Below, one piece after another: positions 9,459 to 20,200 of a stretch of 64,000 nt of DNA. The notes beneath the pieces were generated by a model. That model saw only the letters and a list, made by a program, of their open reading frames with translations. It was not told the origin of the DNA and did not search any database. This DNA is from Quisquiliibacterium transsilvanicum (GTDB lineage Bacteria; Pseudomonadota; Gammaproteobacteria; Burkholderiales; Burkholderiaceae_E): NCBI RefSeq assembly GCF_014202215.1, contig NZ_JACHGB010000004.1, positions 569,154 through 633,153 of the forward strand, given 5' to 3'. The translations under genes and the position numbers were made by a program. Numbering within the stretch: position 1 is the first letter of the stretch; each line of letters starts with the position of its first letter.

Positions 9459-11336
9459 ATGACTTCACAGATCCGCAACATCGCGATCATCGCGCACGTC
9501 GACCATGGCAAGACCACGCTGGTCGACCAGCTGCTGCGGCAGTCCGGCACCTTCCGGAGCCACCAGCAGGTGACCGAGCGCGTCATGGACAGCAACGACA
9601 TCGAGCGCGAGCGGGGCATCACCATCCTCGCCAAGAACTGCGCGGTCGATTACGAGGGCACCCGCATCAACATCGTCGATACCCCGGGGCACGCCGACTT
9701 CGGCGGCGAGGTGGAGCGGGCGCTGTCGATGGTCGACGGCGTGGTGCTGCTGGTGGACGCGGTCGAAGGTCCGATGCCGCAGACCCGCTTCGTCACCCGC
9801 AAGGCGCTGGCGCTGGGCCTGCGTCCGATCGTGGTGGTGAACAAGGTGGACCGCCCGGGTGCGCGCCCCGACTGGGTGGTGAACCAGACCTTCGACCTGT
9901 TCGACAAGCTCGGCGCCAACGACGAACAGCTCGACTTCGCAGTCGTCTACGCCTCGGCGATCAACGGCTTCGCGCTGGAGCGCATGGAGGACATGCCGGA
10001 GGACGGCGTCGACGGTCCGGGCGACGCTGCTTCCGAGGGCTTGTCGATGAAGCCGCTGTTCGATGCGATCCTGCGCCAGGTTCCGGCCCGCAAGGACGAT
10101 CCGGACGGTCCGCTGCAGTTCCAGATCTCGGCGCTCGACTACTCCAGCTACGTCGGCAAGATCGGCGTCGGCCGCATCAATCGCGGCCGGGTGCGCGCGG
10201 GCCAGCAGGTGATCGTGCTTTACGGCGATCCCGCGACGACCGGCGTTGCCGCGGTGACCGCGAAGGTCAACCAGGTGCTGCGCTACAAGGGGCTCGAGCG
10301 CGGCGCGGTGGACGAGGCCGAGGCCGGCGACATCGTCGCGATCACCGGCATCGAGGCGCTGGACATCGGCACCACGGTGTGCGATGTCGGCACCCCGGAA
10401 GCGCTTGTCCCCATCACGATCGACGAGCCGACGATGTCGATGGAGTTCCTGGTGAACACCTCGCCGATGGCCGGCCGAGAAGGCAAGTTCGTCACCAGCC
10501 GGCAGATCCGCGAGCGCCTCGAGCGCGAGCTGAAGGCCAACGTGGCGCTGCGCGTCGAGTTCACCAGCGATTCCGACACCTTCATCGTGTCCGGGCGCGG
10601 CGAGCTTCACCTGACCATCCTGCTGGAGAACCTGCGCCGCGAAGGCTACGAGCTGGCGGTGTCGCGGCCCAAGCCGAAGGTGCGCATCGTGGCCGGCGAG
10701 CGCGAGGAGCCCTACGAACTGCTGACGGCAGACCTCGAGGAGTCGCATCAGGGCGGCGTGATGGAGCTGCTCGGCCGCCGCAAGGGCGAGCTGCTGAACA
10801 TGGAGCCGGACGGCAAGGGCCGTGTGCGCCTCGAGTACCGGGTGCCGGCCCGTGGCCTGATCGGCTTCCACAACGAGTTCCTGAACCTCACGCGCGGCAC
10901 CGGTGTCATGAGCCACGTCTTCGACGCCTACGGCGCGTGGGCCGGCGACATCGAGGACCGGCGCAACGGCGTACTGATCTCGCAGGACGACGGCGATGCG
11001 GTGGCCTATGCGCTCTGGAAGCTGCAGGAGCGCGGCCGCATGTTCGTCAAGCCCGGCGACGCTCTGTACGAGGGCATGATCATCGGCATCCACACGCGGG
11101 ACAACGACCTGGTCGTCAACCCGGTGAAGGAGAAGAAGCTCACCAACGTGCGCTCGTCCGGCAAGGACGATGCGATCGTGCTGACGCCGCCGATCCAGCT
11201 GACGCTGGAGAAGGCGGTGGAGTTCATCGCCGACGACGAACTGGTCGAGCTCACGCCCAAGAGCATCCGGCTGCGCAAGCGGCTGCTGAAGGAGCATGAG
11301 CGCAAGCGCGCCTCGCGCGACACCGAAGCCGCCTGA
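9459..11336 (+). CDS. typA: translational GTPase TypA/BipA
   Basis: TypA (BipA) is a ribosome-associated GTPase implicated in 50S assembly and stress adaptation. The 625-residue product has the G1 motif AHVDHGKTT (12-20), the switch region [29 protein letters not shown] and [11 protein letters not shown]. The elongation-factor domains II, III and V and the BipA-specific C-terminus ([18 protein letters not shown]) follow. ATG 9459 is chosen because it yields the canonical [20 protein letters not shown]. It is 43 bases after truB and ends the block. A GC-rich hairpin without T run follows at about 11349-11369. Confidence 0.97.
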   Translation: MTSQIRNIAIIAHVDHGKTTLVDQLLRQSGTFRSHQQVTERVMDSNDIERERGITILAKNCAVDYEGTRINIVDTPGHADFGGEVERALSMVDGVVLLVDAVEGPMPQTRFVTRKALALGLRPIVVVNKVDRPGARPDWVVNQTFDLFDKLGANDEQLDFAVVYASAINGFALERMEDMPEDGVDGPGDAASEGLSMKPLFDAILRQVPARKDDPDGPLQFQISALDYSSYVGKIGVGRINRGRVRAGQQVIVLYGDPATTGVAAVTAKVNQVLRYKGLERGAVDEAEAGDIVAITGIEALDIGTTVCDVGTPEALVPITIDEPTMSMEFLVNTSPMAGREGKFVTSRQIRERLERELKANVALRVEFTSDSDTFIVSGRGELHLTILLENLRREGYELAVSRPKPKVRIVAGEREEPYELLTADLEESHQGGVMELLGRRKGELLNMEPDGKGRVRLEYRVPARGLIGFHNEFLNLTRGTGVMSHVFDAYGAWAGDIEDRRNGVLISQDDGDAVAYALWKLQERGRMFVKPGDALYEGMIIGIHTRDNDLVVNPVKEKKLTNVRSSGKDDAIVLTPPIQLTLEKAVEFIADDELVELTPKSIRLRKRLLKEHERKRASRDTEAA

Positions 11337-11417
11337 GCGCGGCCCACCCTGCGCGCCGCCGGCGCGCAGGAATCCGGCGCTGCACGCGGCAGGTGCCGCG
11401 CCGGACGTGCGCGACTT

Positions 11418-12356
11418 TCAGCGCCCCGCCGCCCCGGCCGGGCGCGTCACCCCGAGCTCGGCGCGCAGGATCCTGCGCAGCCAGCGGTTCGCGGGGTCCT
11501 GCTCCGCGCCCGCATGCCAGTACAGGTAGCTGTCCATCGGCGGGAAGGGGATCGGCGCCTTCAGGATGCGGTTGCCGAAGGGCTCGTTGAGGATGCGGGC
11601 GTAGGGCTCGGCCATCGTCAGCAGCAGGTCCGTCTGGCTGACGATCCTGAGCGCGGCGCTGTGACTCTGGCAGCGCAGACGGATGCGGCGCTCCAGCCCG
11701 AGCCGTGCGAGCTCGATGTCCTCCAGTCCCGGGCGGTGCCGCCGCAGCGACACCCGGATGTGCTCCGCCTCGAGGTAGGCGGCGAGGTCCAGCCCGCCAC
11801 GTTCCCGCGCGAGCAGCGGATGCCCGCGCCGTGCAATGACCACCGTTCGCTCGTCGCGCAGCCGCCTGCGTCGGATGTCCGGCCCGACCGGGCCCGGCAC
11901 GTCGATCGCGAGGTCCACCGTGCCGTCGGCCAGGGACGCCGGCATATTGCGCCAGTCGACTGCGGTGGAGGTCAGGTCGATGTCCGGCGCTTCGAGCGCG
12001 AGCCGCCGGATCACCGGGGGCAGCAACTGGTCTTCCAACTGCGGCCGCATCGCCACCGTGAAGCGCCGCTGGGCGGTGGCCGGGTCGAAGCGGTCCAGCG
12101 TGCGCAGGCTGTTCTCCAGCCCTCCGAGCGCAAGCCGGATCGGGCCGGCCAGGCTGCGGGCGGTGGGGGTGGGCGCCATCGTACGTCCCTGGCGCTCGAA
12201 CAGCGGGTCGCCCAGCGCTTCGCGCAGCCGCGCCAGCGCATGGCTGACCGCGGGCTGCGAGAGGTTCAGCGTGCGCGCCGCGGCGGTGATTCCGCCCTCG
12301 CGCAGCACCGCCTCGAACACCCGGAACAGGTTCAGGTCGATCCGGTCGAAATTCAT
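11418..12356 (-). CDS. LysR-family transcriptional regulator
   Basis: The 312-residue product has an N-terminal winged HTH (about 4-63; LNLFRVFEAVLREGGITAAARTL then SQPAVSHALARLR). The periplasmic-binding-like effector domain covers about 90-300. The protein is divergent from an acyl-CoA dehydrogenase across a 98-base gap, so it most likely controls that gene and itself. The effector is unknown; an acyl-CoA or an aromatic/alicyclic acid would fit the neighbourhood but this is inference. Confidence 0.9.
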   Translation of the reverse strand: MNFDRIDLNLFRVFEAVLREGGITAAARTLNLSQPAVSHALARLREALGDPLFERQGRTMAPTPTARSLAGPIRLALGGLENSLRTLDRFDPATAQRRFTVAMRPQLEDQLLPPVIRRLALEAPDIDLTSTAVDWRNMPASLADGTVDLAIDVPGPVGPDIRRRRLRDERTVVIARRGHPLLARERGGLDLAAYLEAEHIRVSLRRHRPGLEDIELARLGLERRIRLRCQSHSAALRIVSQTDLLLTMAEPYARILNEPFGNRILKAPIPFPPMDSYLYWHAGAEQDPANRWLRRILRAELGVTRPAGAAGR

Positions 12357-12454
12357 CGGATGAATGCCGTCTGATTCAAAACATGCACTTCACTGATCTC
12401 TGATCGGACTCTATCCTCGCCTCCTCTCCCGATCAACGCAATGGAGTCGCCAGC
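12357..12454. promoter_or_regulatory. divergent control region, LysR regulator / acyl-CoA dehydrogenase
   Basis: An inverted repeat TGAAT-N8-ATTCA lies at 12361-12378, only 5 bases upstream of the LysR start codon, and is a candidate binding site for the regulator. A possible promoter for the dehydrogenase is TTCACT (12389-12394), a 17-base spacer and TATCCT (12412-12417). Both boxes match consensus at 4 of 6 positions. Confidence 0.5.
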
Positions 12455-13675
12455 ATGGATTTCGAGTTCAGCCCCAAGGTCAAGGATCTTCAGCAGCGCC
12501 TGCTCGCCTTCATGGACGCGCATGTCTACCCGAACGAGCATCGCTTCGAGGCCGAGGTTGCGGCCAATCGCGCCAAGGGCAACGCCTGGGTGCCCACCCA
12601 GGTGATCGAGGAGCTGAAGGCCAAGGCACGCGCCGCCGGACTCTGGAACCTGTTCCTGCCGCACTCGCCGCGCGCACCGGAAGGCCTGTCCAACCTCGAG
12701 TACGCGCCGCTGTGCGAGATCATGGGCCGCGTCCACTGGGCGCCCGAGGTGTTCAACTGCTCGGCGCCCGATACGGGCAACATGGAGACCTTCGAGCGCT
12801 ATGCCACCGAAGAGCAGAAGGACAAGTGGCTCGAGCCCCTGCTCAAGGGCGAGATCCGCTCGGCCTTCCTGATGACCGAGCCGGCCGTCGCCTCGTCCGA
12901 CGCCACCAACGTCCAGTGCAGCATCCGGCGCGAGGGCGACGAGTACGTGATCAACGGCCGCAAGTGGTGGTCGTCCGGCGTGGGCGATCCGCGCTGCAAG
13001 ATCTTCATCGTGATGGGCAAGACCGACACCGAGGCGGCGCGCCATTCGCAGCAGTCGATGGTGCTGGTGCCCGCGGGCACGCCGGGCGTGAAGATCCTGC
13101 GTCCGCTCAACGTGTTCGGCTACGACGACGCGCCGCACGGCCACTGCGAGGTGGTGCTGGAGAACGTGCGCGTGCCGGCCGCCAACATCCTGCTGGGCGA
13201 GGGCCGCGGCTTCGAGATCTCGCAGGGCCGCCTCGGACCGGGCCGCATCCACCACTGCATGCGCTCGATCGGCGCCGCCGAGCGCGCGCTCGAGTACATG
13301 TGCAAGCGCCTGTCCACCCGCGTGGCGTTCGGCAAACGCGTGTCGGAGCAGTCGGTCTGGCACGAACGCATCGCCGAGTCGCGCTGCATGATCGACCAGG
13401 CCCGCCTGCTGACCTTCAAGGCCGCCTACATGATGGACACGGTGGGCAACAAGATCGCGCGCGCCGAGATCGCGATGATCAAGGTGATCGCGCCGAACAT
13501 GTCGACGAAGATCATCGACTGGGCGATCCAGGCGCATGGCGCCGGCGGCGTCTGCGACGACTTCCCGCTCGCCTACATGTACGCCTGGCAGCGCGGGCTG
13601 CGCCTGGCCGACGGCCCGGACGAGGTGCACCGCAACACCATCGCCAAGCTGGAGCTGGGCAAGTACGCCGGCTGA
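12455..13675 (+). CDS. acyl-CoA dehydrogenase, ACAD10/11-like
   Basis: This is a predicted FAD enzyme that introduces an alpha-beta double bond into acyl-CoA and passes electrons to ETF. The 406 residues show the N-terminal helical domain, the middle beta domain ([22 protein letters not shown]) and the C-terminal helical domain ([22 protein letters not shown]). The substrate-adjacent motif LADGPDEVH near 384-392 resembles the ACAD10/11 branch. There, Asp386 aligns with the catalytic Glu of MCAD-type enzymes, so the base may be Asp. The substrate is not predictable. It is divergent from the LysR gene. A Crp-type regulator lies 74 bases downstream. Confidence 0.9.
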   Translation: MDFEFSPKVKDLQQRLLAFMDAHVYPNEHRFEAEVAANRAKGNAWVPTQVIEELKAKARAAGLWNLFLPHSPRAPEGLSNLEYAPLCEIMGRVHWAPEVFNCSAPDTGNMETFERYATEEQKDKWLEPLLKGEIRSAFLMTEPAVASSDATNVQCSIRREGDEYVINGRKWWSSGVGDPRCKIFIVMGKTDTEAARHSQQSMVLVPAGTPGVKILRPLNVFGYDDAPHGHCEVVLENVRVPAANILLGEGRGFEISQGRLGPGRIHHCMRSIGAAERALEYMCKRLSTRVAFGKRVSEQSVWHERIAESRCMIDQARLLTFKAAYMMDTVGNKIARAEIAMIKVIAPNMSTKIIDWAIQAHGAGGVCDDFPLAYMYAWQRGLRLADGPDEVHRNTIAKLELGKYAG

Positions 13676-13749
13676 TCGGGGTGGCCGGCGGCACGTGCCG
13701 CCGGCCCGCCTGACCGGGCCGCCGGCCGTCAGATGCGAGAATCCCCTCG

Positions 13750-14460
13750 ATGAAGGATCGACCCGAGAAAGAGCGATCGGGCAGGGCTCCGGACCGGCTG
13801 TCCCCCGAGCTCGACGGGCTGCTGCGCGCGAAGGGCAGGCGGCGCCGGTTGTCCAGAGGCGAGGTGCTCTACGCTCGCGGATCGAGTCCCGGATCCGTCT
13901 ACCGCGTGGAGTCGGGGGCCATCCAGCTGAGCACCACGTCGCGCAGCGACAGGGAGGCGGTTCTCGGCGTGGTCGAACCAGGCCGATGGTTCGGAGAGCT
14001 GACCCTGCTGATAGAAGCGCCTCGCGTGCATGACGCCAGGGCGCTTGCCGACACGGAAGTCGTCGTCGTCCCCGCGCGCCGCTTCCATGAGGTGCTGGGC
14101 GATCGGTCCGACTATCTGCTCGAGTTCCTTCGCCTGGTCTGTCACCGGTACAAGTGGGCGATCGAGCGGATCGATGCCACCATTCTGCAGCCGCTCGCGG
14201 TGCGGTTGGCGCAATGCCTGCTGGCGACGCAGGAAGGCATTGCGCGCGATGAAGCGGCTGGTCCCGCCGAGCTGCGCCTGTCGCAGGAAGGCCTCGGGCA
14301 GATGCTGGGCGCCTCGAGGCAGAGTGTGAACAGGCAGCTGAAACAGTGGGAGTCGGAGGGCCTCCTGACCCTGGCCTACGGACGAATCAGGCTGCTGGAC
14401 ACCCAGGCCTTGCGAGCCATCGCCCTGGACGGGGACGGCACCGGACGCCCGCCCGGATGA
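13750..14460 (+). CDS. Crp/Fnr-family transcriptional regulator
   Basis: The 236-residue product has a cyclic-nucleotide-binding-like beta roll (about 30-140; GSVYRVESGAIQLS, GRWFGELTLL), a dimerisation helix, and a C-terminal Crp-type HTH (about 160-225; LSQEGLGQMLGASRQSVNRQL). No N-terminal cysteine cluster of the FNR type is present, so direct oxygen sensing through Fe-S is unlikely. Ligand and targets are unknown. It lies convergently to the SDR gene, 24 bases from its end. Confidence 0.88.
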   Translation: MKDRPEKERSGRAPDRLSPELDGLLRAKGRRRRLSRGEVLYARGSSPGSVYRVESGAIQLSTTSRSDREAVLGVVEPGRWFGELTLLIEAPRVHDARALADTEVVVVPARRFHEVLGDRSDYLLEFLRLVCHRYKWAIERIDATILQPLAVRLAQCLLATQEGIARDEAAGPAELRLSQEGLGQMLGASRQSVNRQLKQWESEGLLTLAYGRIRLLDTQALRAIALDGDGTGRPPG

Positions 14461-14484
14461 CCCGGTGCGCGCTGGCCGGCAGGC

Positions 14485-15396
14485 TCAGCGTCGGGCCGCC
14501 GCCAGCAATCGATCGCGCCTGTCCTTGAGCGCGGGAAACAGTTCGTAGGGCAGCTCGGGGGTGGTCTGGTCGAGCACGTGCCCGCAGCGGGCGCGGAAGA
14601 CCGGGAGGGTCTCCGGGCTCGGGAAGACGTAGAAGCGCTCGCCTTCGACGGCCCGGAAGGTGATCTCCGCCACCTCTTCGGCAGAGATGGCGCCCTGGCT
14701 GACCGCCTGCTGCGCAGCGGCACGCGAGGCCAGCTGAGCTTTCGTGGGCGCCTCCGAATTCGCGAGATGCGCGGGCCTGTTGCGTTCCGACTGGCCGATG
14801 TCGGTCGGCACATAGGAAGGGCAGAGCACCGCGGCGCGAAGTTGCGTCGTGACCAGCTGCAGGTCGTAGTGCAGGCATTCCGAGAGCGCCACCACCGCAT
14901 GCTTGGAGACGCTGTAGATGCCCATACCCGGAGCGGTGATCAGGCCCGCCATCGAGGCCGTATTGACAATGCAGCCTTCGTAGGCGGGATCGGCAGCCGC
15001 CGAAGCCAGCATCCTGGGCGTGAAGCTGCGCACGCCGTTGACGACGCCCTTCAGGTTGACGCCCAGCACCCAGTCCCAGTCCTTCTCGGTGCTCTGCCAG
15101 ACCGGTCCGCCCGAGGTGACGCCGGCGTTGTTGAACAGCAGGTTCACGGCGCCGAACCGCCTCTCGGCCTGGTCTGCCAGCGCCTCGACGGCCGCCGGAT
15201 CGGAGACGTCGACCGCGACGCCGATCGCGTCGGTTCCCCGCGTGCGCAATTCCTGGACGGTCCGGTCCAGTGCCTCCGGCTGGATGTCGGCCAGCACGAG
15301 CTTCATCGCGCGCCTGGACGCCGACATTGCCAGGGCCTTTCCAAGGCCCGAGCCCCCGCCGGTGATGACGGCCACGCCGTCGGTGATCTGCTTCAT
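14485..15396 (-). CDS. short-chain dehydrogenase/reductase (SDR)
   Basis: This is an NAD(P)-dependent oxidoreductase of the classical SDR type. The 303 residues contain the cofactor motif TGGGSGLG (12-19), NNAG in the central strand, a catalytic Ser in NTASMAG and the YSVSK catalytic Tyr/Lys pair. It lies 48 bases downstream of the flavin monooxygenase on the same strand and is probably co-transcribed. An alcohol dehydrogenase that supplies the ketone for the monooxygenase is a natural role for such a pair (inference). The C-terminal extension of about 50 residues is longer than a minimal SDR. Confidence 0.9.
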   Translation of the reverse strand: MKQITDGVAVITGGGSGLGKALAMSASRRAMKLVLADIQPEALDRTVQELRTRGTDAIGVAVDVSDPAAVEALADQAERRFGAVNLLFNNAGVTSGGPVWQSTEKDWDWVLGVNLKGVVNGVRSFTPRMLASAAADPAYEGCIVNTASMAGLITAPGMGIYSVSKHAVVALSECLHYDLQLVTTQLRAAVLCPSYVPTDIGQSERNRPAHLANSEAPTKAQLASRAAAQQAVSQGAISAEEVAEITFRAVEGERFYVFPSPETLPVFRARCGHVLDQTTPELPYELFPALKDRRDRLLAAARR

Positions 15397-15444
15397 GCTC
15401 GTTCTCCTCGATGTCGCGGGTGCGGTGCACCGCGCGGACTGGGT

Positions 15445-16950
15445 TCAGGTCGAATAGGAAAAAATGGGGTCGGAGAGGTCGGCTTCGGGAAGCGCCTTGC
15501 TCTCGTAGAGGTAGTCCTGGCTGTGCTGCCATTCGGGCTTTTCGCCCCGCTTCGGGAGACGGTGCAGGCTGCGCAGCATGTAGCCGGCATTCATGTCCTC
15601 GGTGTCCACCCAGGGGTGAAGCTCCATGTCGGAATCCTCGGGCCTGAGCGTCGGCGTCACGCTCCTGAGGTTCCGTGACTGCATGTGCTTCAGCAGCCTG
15701 CAGACGAAGGCGCCGACGAGCTCGGCGCGCAGCGTCCAGCTGTAGCGCGCGTAGCCGTAGACCCCTGCCATGTTCGGCACACCGGTGAACATGATTCCCC
15801 GGTAGCTCACCGTTTCGGAGAAATCCACCGAGCGTCCGTCGACCGAAAAGGGAATCTCGCCCATCACCGAGAGATCGAAGCCGGTGGCGGTGATGACGAC
15901 GTCGCAGTCGATCCGGTCCCCGGATTGGAGACGGATTCCGGCGGCATCGAAAGTCTCGATCCGGTCGGTGACCACGGAGGCCTTTCCGGAGCCGATGGCC
16001 TTGAACAGGTCCGCGTCGGGAACGAAGGCAACGCGCTGCTGGAGCGGCTTGTACGGCGGGGTGAAATGCCGCTGCACGTCGTAGCCTTCGGGCAGGCAGG
16101 CCTTGACCCCTGCAATCAGTTGCCGCTGCAAGGCTTCGGGCCTGGCACGCGCGAGGTCGATCAGGTCCGCCCTGTCGCGCACGGACTTGCGGCGCATGAT
16201 CTCGTGGATCCAGGTCTCATCGATCTCGAGCCTGCGCAGTTCGTCGGCCAGCGCATCGGCATTGCGCCCCGCTGCGAAGTACGTGGGCGTGCGCTGGAGC
16301 ATGGTGACGTGCTCGCACTGGTCTGCAAGCGCCGGGATCAGCGTTGCGGCCGTCGCGCCCGAGCCGACGACCACCACGCGCTTGCCCGACAGGTCCACGG
16401 AATCCGGCCAGTGCTGCGGGTGGATCACGTCGCCCCCGAATTCCTCAAGGCCTGACCACGAGGGGGTGTAGCCCTCGTCATGACGGTAGTACCCCTGGCA
16501 CATCCAAAGGAAGCCCGCTTCGATCCGGACGCTTTCCTGGGTGGGTCCGGCGGAAACATCCAGGCTCCAGCAGCGCGATGCGCTCGACCAGTCGGCCGAT
16601 CGAACCGTGTGCCGATATCGGATCCGCGGGGCGAGCCCCGCGTCGTCGATGACGGATCCGAGGTACTCGAGGATCTGCTGGCGCGAGGCGATGGGGTCGC
16701 CCTTCCAGGGCTTGAAGTCGTAGCCGAACGTGAACAGATCGCTGTCCGAGCGCGCGCCCGGGTACTTGTGGATGAGCCAGGTGCCGCCGTGCGCTTCCAT
16801 GGCATCCAGGATGACGAAGCTCAGCTCCGGGCAGTGCCTGCGGAGCATGTACGCGCAGCCGATGCCGGAGATGCCGGCGCCGACGATGACCACGTCGAAC
16901 CGTTCGGTCGTGCTGCAGGGAGGCCTTTCGGTCGGCCCGTTCGAGGGCAT
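15445..16950 (-). CDS. flavin-containing Baeyer-Villiger-type monooxygenase
   Basis: This FAD/NADPH enzyme is expected to insert oxygen next to a ketone, giving an ester or lactone. The 501 residues show the FAD motif GAGISG (24-29), a BVMO fingerprint FGGDVIHPQHWP (171-182, FxGxxxHxxxWP) and the NADPH motif VVVVGSGATA (192-201). The complete fingerprint favours BVMO over N-hydroxylating or FMO enzymes. ATG 16950 is chosen because GGAG lies upstream and the FAD motif is then at the usual distance from the N-terminus. It heads a two-gene unit with the SDR and is divergent from the acyl-CoA carboxylase across 296 bases. No clear promoter was recognised in that gap. Confidence 0.92.
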   Translation of the reverse strand: MPSNGPTERPPCSTTERFDVVIVGAGISGIGCAYMLRRHCPELSFVILDAMEAHGGTWLIHKYPGARSDSDLFTFGYDFKPWKGDPIASRQQILEYLGSVIDDAGLAPRIRYRHTVRSADWSSASRCWSLDVSAGPTQESVRIEAGFLWMCQGYYRHDEGYTPSWSGLEEFGGDVIHPQHWPDSVDLSGKRVVVVGSGATAATLIPALADQCEHVTMLQRTPTYFAAGRNADALADELRRLEIDETWIHEIMRRKSVRDRADLIDLARARPEALQRQLIAGVKACLPEGYDVQRHFTPPYKPLQQRVAFVPDADLFKAIGSGKASVVTDRIETFDAAGIRLQSGDRIDCDVVITATGFDLSVMGEIPFSVDGRSVDFSETVSYRGIMFTGVPNMAGVYGYARYSWTLRAELVGAFVCRLLKHMQSRNLRSVTPTLRPEDSDMELHPWVDTEDMNAGYMLRSLHRLPKRGEKPEWQHSQDYLYESKALPEADLSDPIFSYST

Positions 16951-17246
16951 TGGTGTCTCCGGGGTTTCGTGGATGGAGGGGCGAAGACCCGGGATTCTGC
17001 TTGGCGCGTCCGGCCCGGACTGTCGGCTTTGGGCAGTCTCGTTGCCCCAGGCGAGAGCGGTCGCTTTCGACGATGTCGCTGAATCGTGACGAGGCTCCGC
17101 CCGGTGGCCCGGACAGTCTCGGATTGGCGGATCCCTGCGCGTTCCGTAACGCGCGGTACGGCGCACCGGCGATCCCGCCCCGTCGTGGACAATCGCCGGC
17201 ATCGGCCGGGCATCCCGGCCCCGGTGATTTCCATGAGCGAGACCCG

Positions 17247-20200
17247 ATGACCATCAAGAGCCTGCTGATCGCCAACCGTGGCGAGATTGCCATCCGCATC
17301 GCCCGCGCCGCCGCCGAACTCGGCATCCGCAGCGTGGCGGTGCATTCCGAGGACGACGCCCGCGCGCTGCACGTGCGCAAGGTCGACGAGGCGCGCCAGC
17401 TGGCGGGGGTGGGCGCGCAGGCCTACCTGGACATCGAGCAGATCGTCCAGGTGGCGCTGGCGGCCGGCTGCGACGCGGTGCATCCGGGCTATGGCTTCCT
17501 CAGCGAGAACGCCGCCTTCGCGCGGCGCTGCGCGGAGGTCGGCCTGTGCTTCGTGGGCCCGGCGCCCGAGGTGCTCGATCTGTTCGGCGACAAGGCGAAG
17601 GCCAGGGAGTTCGCCCGGCAGGCCGGCGTGCCGGTGATCACGGGCACGCCGGCGCCGGTCGACGTCGGCCAGGCGCGGGCCTTCCTCGAGTCGCTCGGTG
17701 CGGGCGCGGCGATGGTGATCAAGGCGGTGGCTGGCGGAGGCGGGCGCGGCATGCGCATCGTCGAATCGCCGGACGCGGTGGCGGAAGCCTTCGCACGCTG
17801 CGAGTCGGAGGCGCGCGCCGCCTTCGGAAGCGGGGCGCTGTACCTGGAGCGGCTGATGCCCGCCGCGCGCCACATCGAGGTGCAGGTGGCCGGCGACGGC
17901 AGCGGCGCGGTCACCCACCTGTGGGAGCGTGAATGCAGCCTGCAGCGCCGCCACCAGAAGCTGGTGGAGTTCGCGCCCAGCCCGTCGCTTGACCCGGAGC
18001 TGCGCGAGCGCCTGCTCGCCGATGCGGTGCGGCTGGCCTCGCAGGCCCGCTACCGCGGCCTGGGCACCTTCGAATTCCTGGTCGACGCCGCCGGCGCTTC
18101 GGCCGACGCCTACGCGTTCATCGAGGCGAACCCGCGGCTCCAGGTGGAGCACACGGTGACCGAGATGGTGACCGGCATCGACCTGGTCCAGGTCCAGCTC
18201 AGGCTTGCCGCCGGCGCGACGCTGGCCTCGATCGGGCTGGAGCAGTCGCAGGTGCCGGCGCCGCGGGGTCATGCGGTCCAGCTGCGCGTGAACATGGAGA
18301 CGATGCAGGCCGACGGCAGCGCCAGGCCCTCGGGCGGCACGCTCACCGCGTTCGAGCCGCCGTCGGGACCTGGCGTGCGCGTCGACACCCTCGGCTACGC
18401 CGGCTACACCTCGAGTCCGCGCTACGACTCGCTGCTCGCGAAGCTGATCGTGCACGCCCCCGAAGGCGGGCTGCCGCGGCTGCTCGCCAAGGCCGACCGT
18501 GCGCTCAGCGAGTTCGGCATCGCCGGCGTTGCCACCAACAAGACCCTGCTGCACGGGCTGCTCAAGCATCCGGCGGTGGCGGCGAGCCGGGTCGACACCC
18601 GCTTCGTCGAGACGCACCTGGACGAGGTGCTGCATCTGGGGCGCGACGCGCACCGCGAACTCTATTTCGCCGATGCGTCGGCAGGCCCGGCGAGCGGCGT
18701 CGGTGCAGGCGCCGCGCACGAGCAGGGGCCCGAGGGCACGGTCGCCGTCGAGGCGCCGATGCAGGGTACCGTCGTCTCCCTCGAGGTCGGCGAGGGCGAC
18801 CAGGTTCACGCCGGAGCGCAGGTCGCCGTGCTCGAGGCGATGAAGATGGAGCACATCATCGAGGCGTCGGTCTCGGGCGTTGTGCGGCTGGTGGCTGCTG
18901 TTCGGGGCGAGACCCTGTTCGAGGGCCAGGCGATCGTCTTCATCGAGCCGGCGGAGGTGGATGCCGCGCGCAGCGACACCGCCGGCGCGCTGGATCTCGA
19001 CGCGATCCGGACCGACCTCGCGGAGGTGCGCGAGCGGATCGCGCTGGGCATGGACGAGGCGCGCCCCGAGTCCGTCGCCCGGCGCAAGCGCACCGGCCAG
19101 CGCACTGCGCGCGAGAACATCGACGACCTGGTCGACCCCGGCAGTTTCATCGAGTACGGGGCGCTGGCCGTCGCGGCGCAGCGCTCCCGTCGTTCCATCG
19201 ACGACCTGATCCGCAACACGCCGGGCGACGGCATCGTCCTGGGGCTGGCCTCGGTCAACGGCGACCTCTTTCCGCCCGAGCGCTCGCGCTGCATGGTGAT
19301 GTCCTACGACTACACCGTGCTTGCGGGCACCCAGGGCTTCATGAACCACAAGAAGACCGACCGCGCGCTGCAGGTCGCCGAGGAGTGGCGGGTTCCGGTG
19401 GTCCTGTTCGCGGAGGGCGGCGGAGGCCGTCCTGGCGACGTCGACCACCTCGGCGTGGCCGGGCTGGACACCACGACCTTCGCCAGCTACGCGAGGCTCA
19501 GCGGACTGGTGCCGCGGGTCGGAATCGTCTCCGGCTACTGCTTTGCCGGCAATGCGGCGCTGCTGGGCTGCGCCGACGTGATCATCGCAACCCGCAATTC
19601 CTCGATCGGCATGGCGGGGCCGGCGATGATCGAGGGCGGCGGTCTCGGGGTGTACAAGCCGGCCGAGGTGGGCCCGGTGGAGGTGCAGGCGCCCAACGGG
19701 GTCATCGACATCCTCGTCGAGGACGAGGCGCAGGCGGTGGCCGCCACCAAGCGCTACCTCGGCTACTTCCAGGGCGCGACCGTCCCGGGCGAGGCGCCGG
19801 ACCAGCGCCTGCTGCGCCACCTGATTCCCGAGAACCGGCTGCGCGTCTACGACATCCGCACCGTGATCGAGACGCTGGTCGACAAGGATTCGGTGCTCGA
19901 GCTGCGTCGCGACTTCGGCATCGGTGTGGTCACCGCGCTGGTGCGGATCGAGGGCCGGCCCTTCGGTCTGATCGCGAACAACCCGAAGCACCTGGGCGGC
20001 GCGGTCGATGCGGATGCGGGCGACAAGGCGGCGCGCTTCATGCAGCTGTGCGACGCCTTCGACCTGCCGATGGTGTCGCTGTGCGACACGCCTGGCTTCA
20101 TGGTGGGTCCGCAGGCGGAGCGCACCGCGCTGGTTCGCCACGTCTCGAGGATGTTCGTCACCGCGGCGAGCCTCTCGGTCCCCTTCTTCACGGTGGTCCT

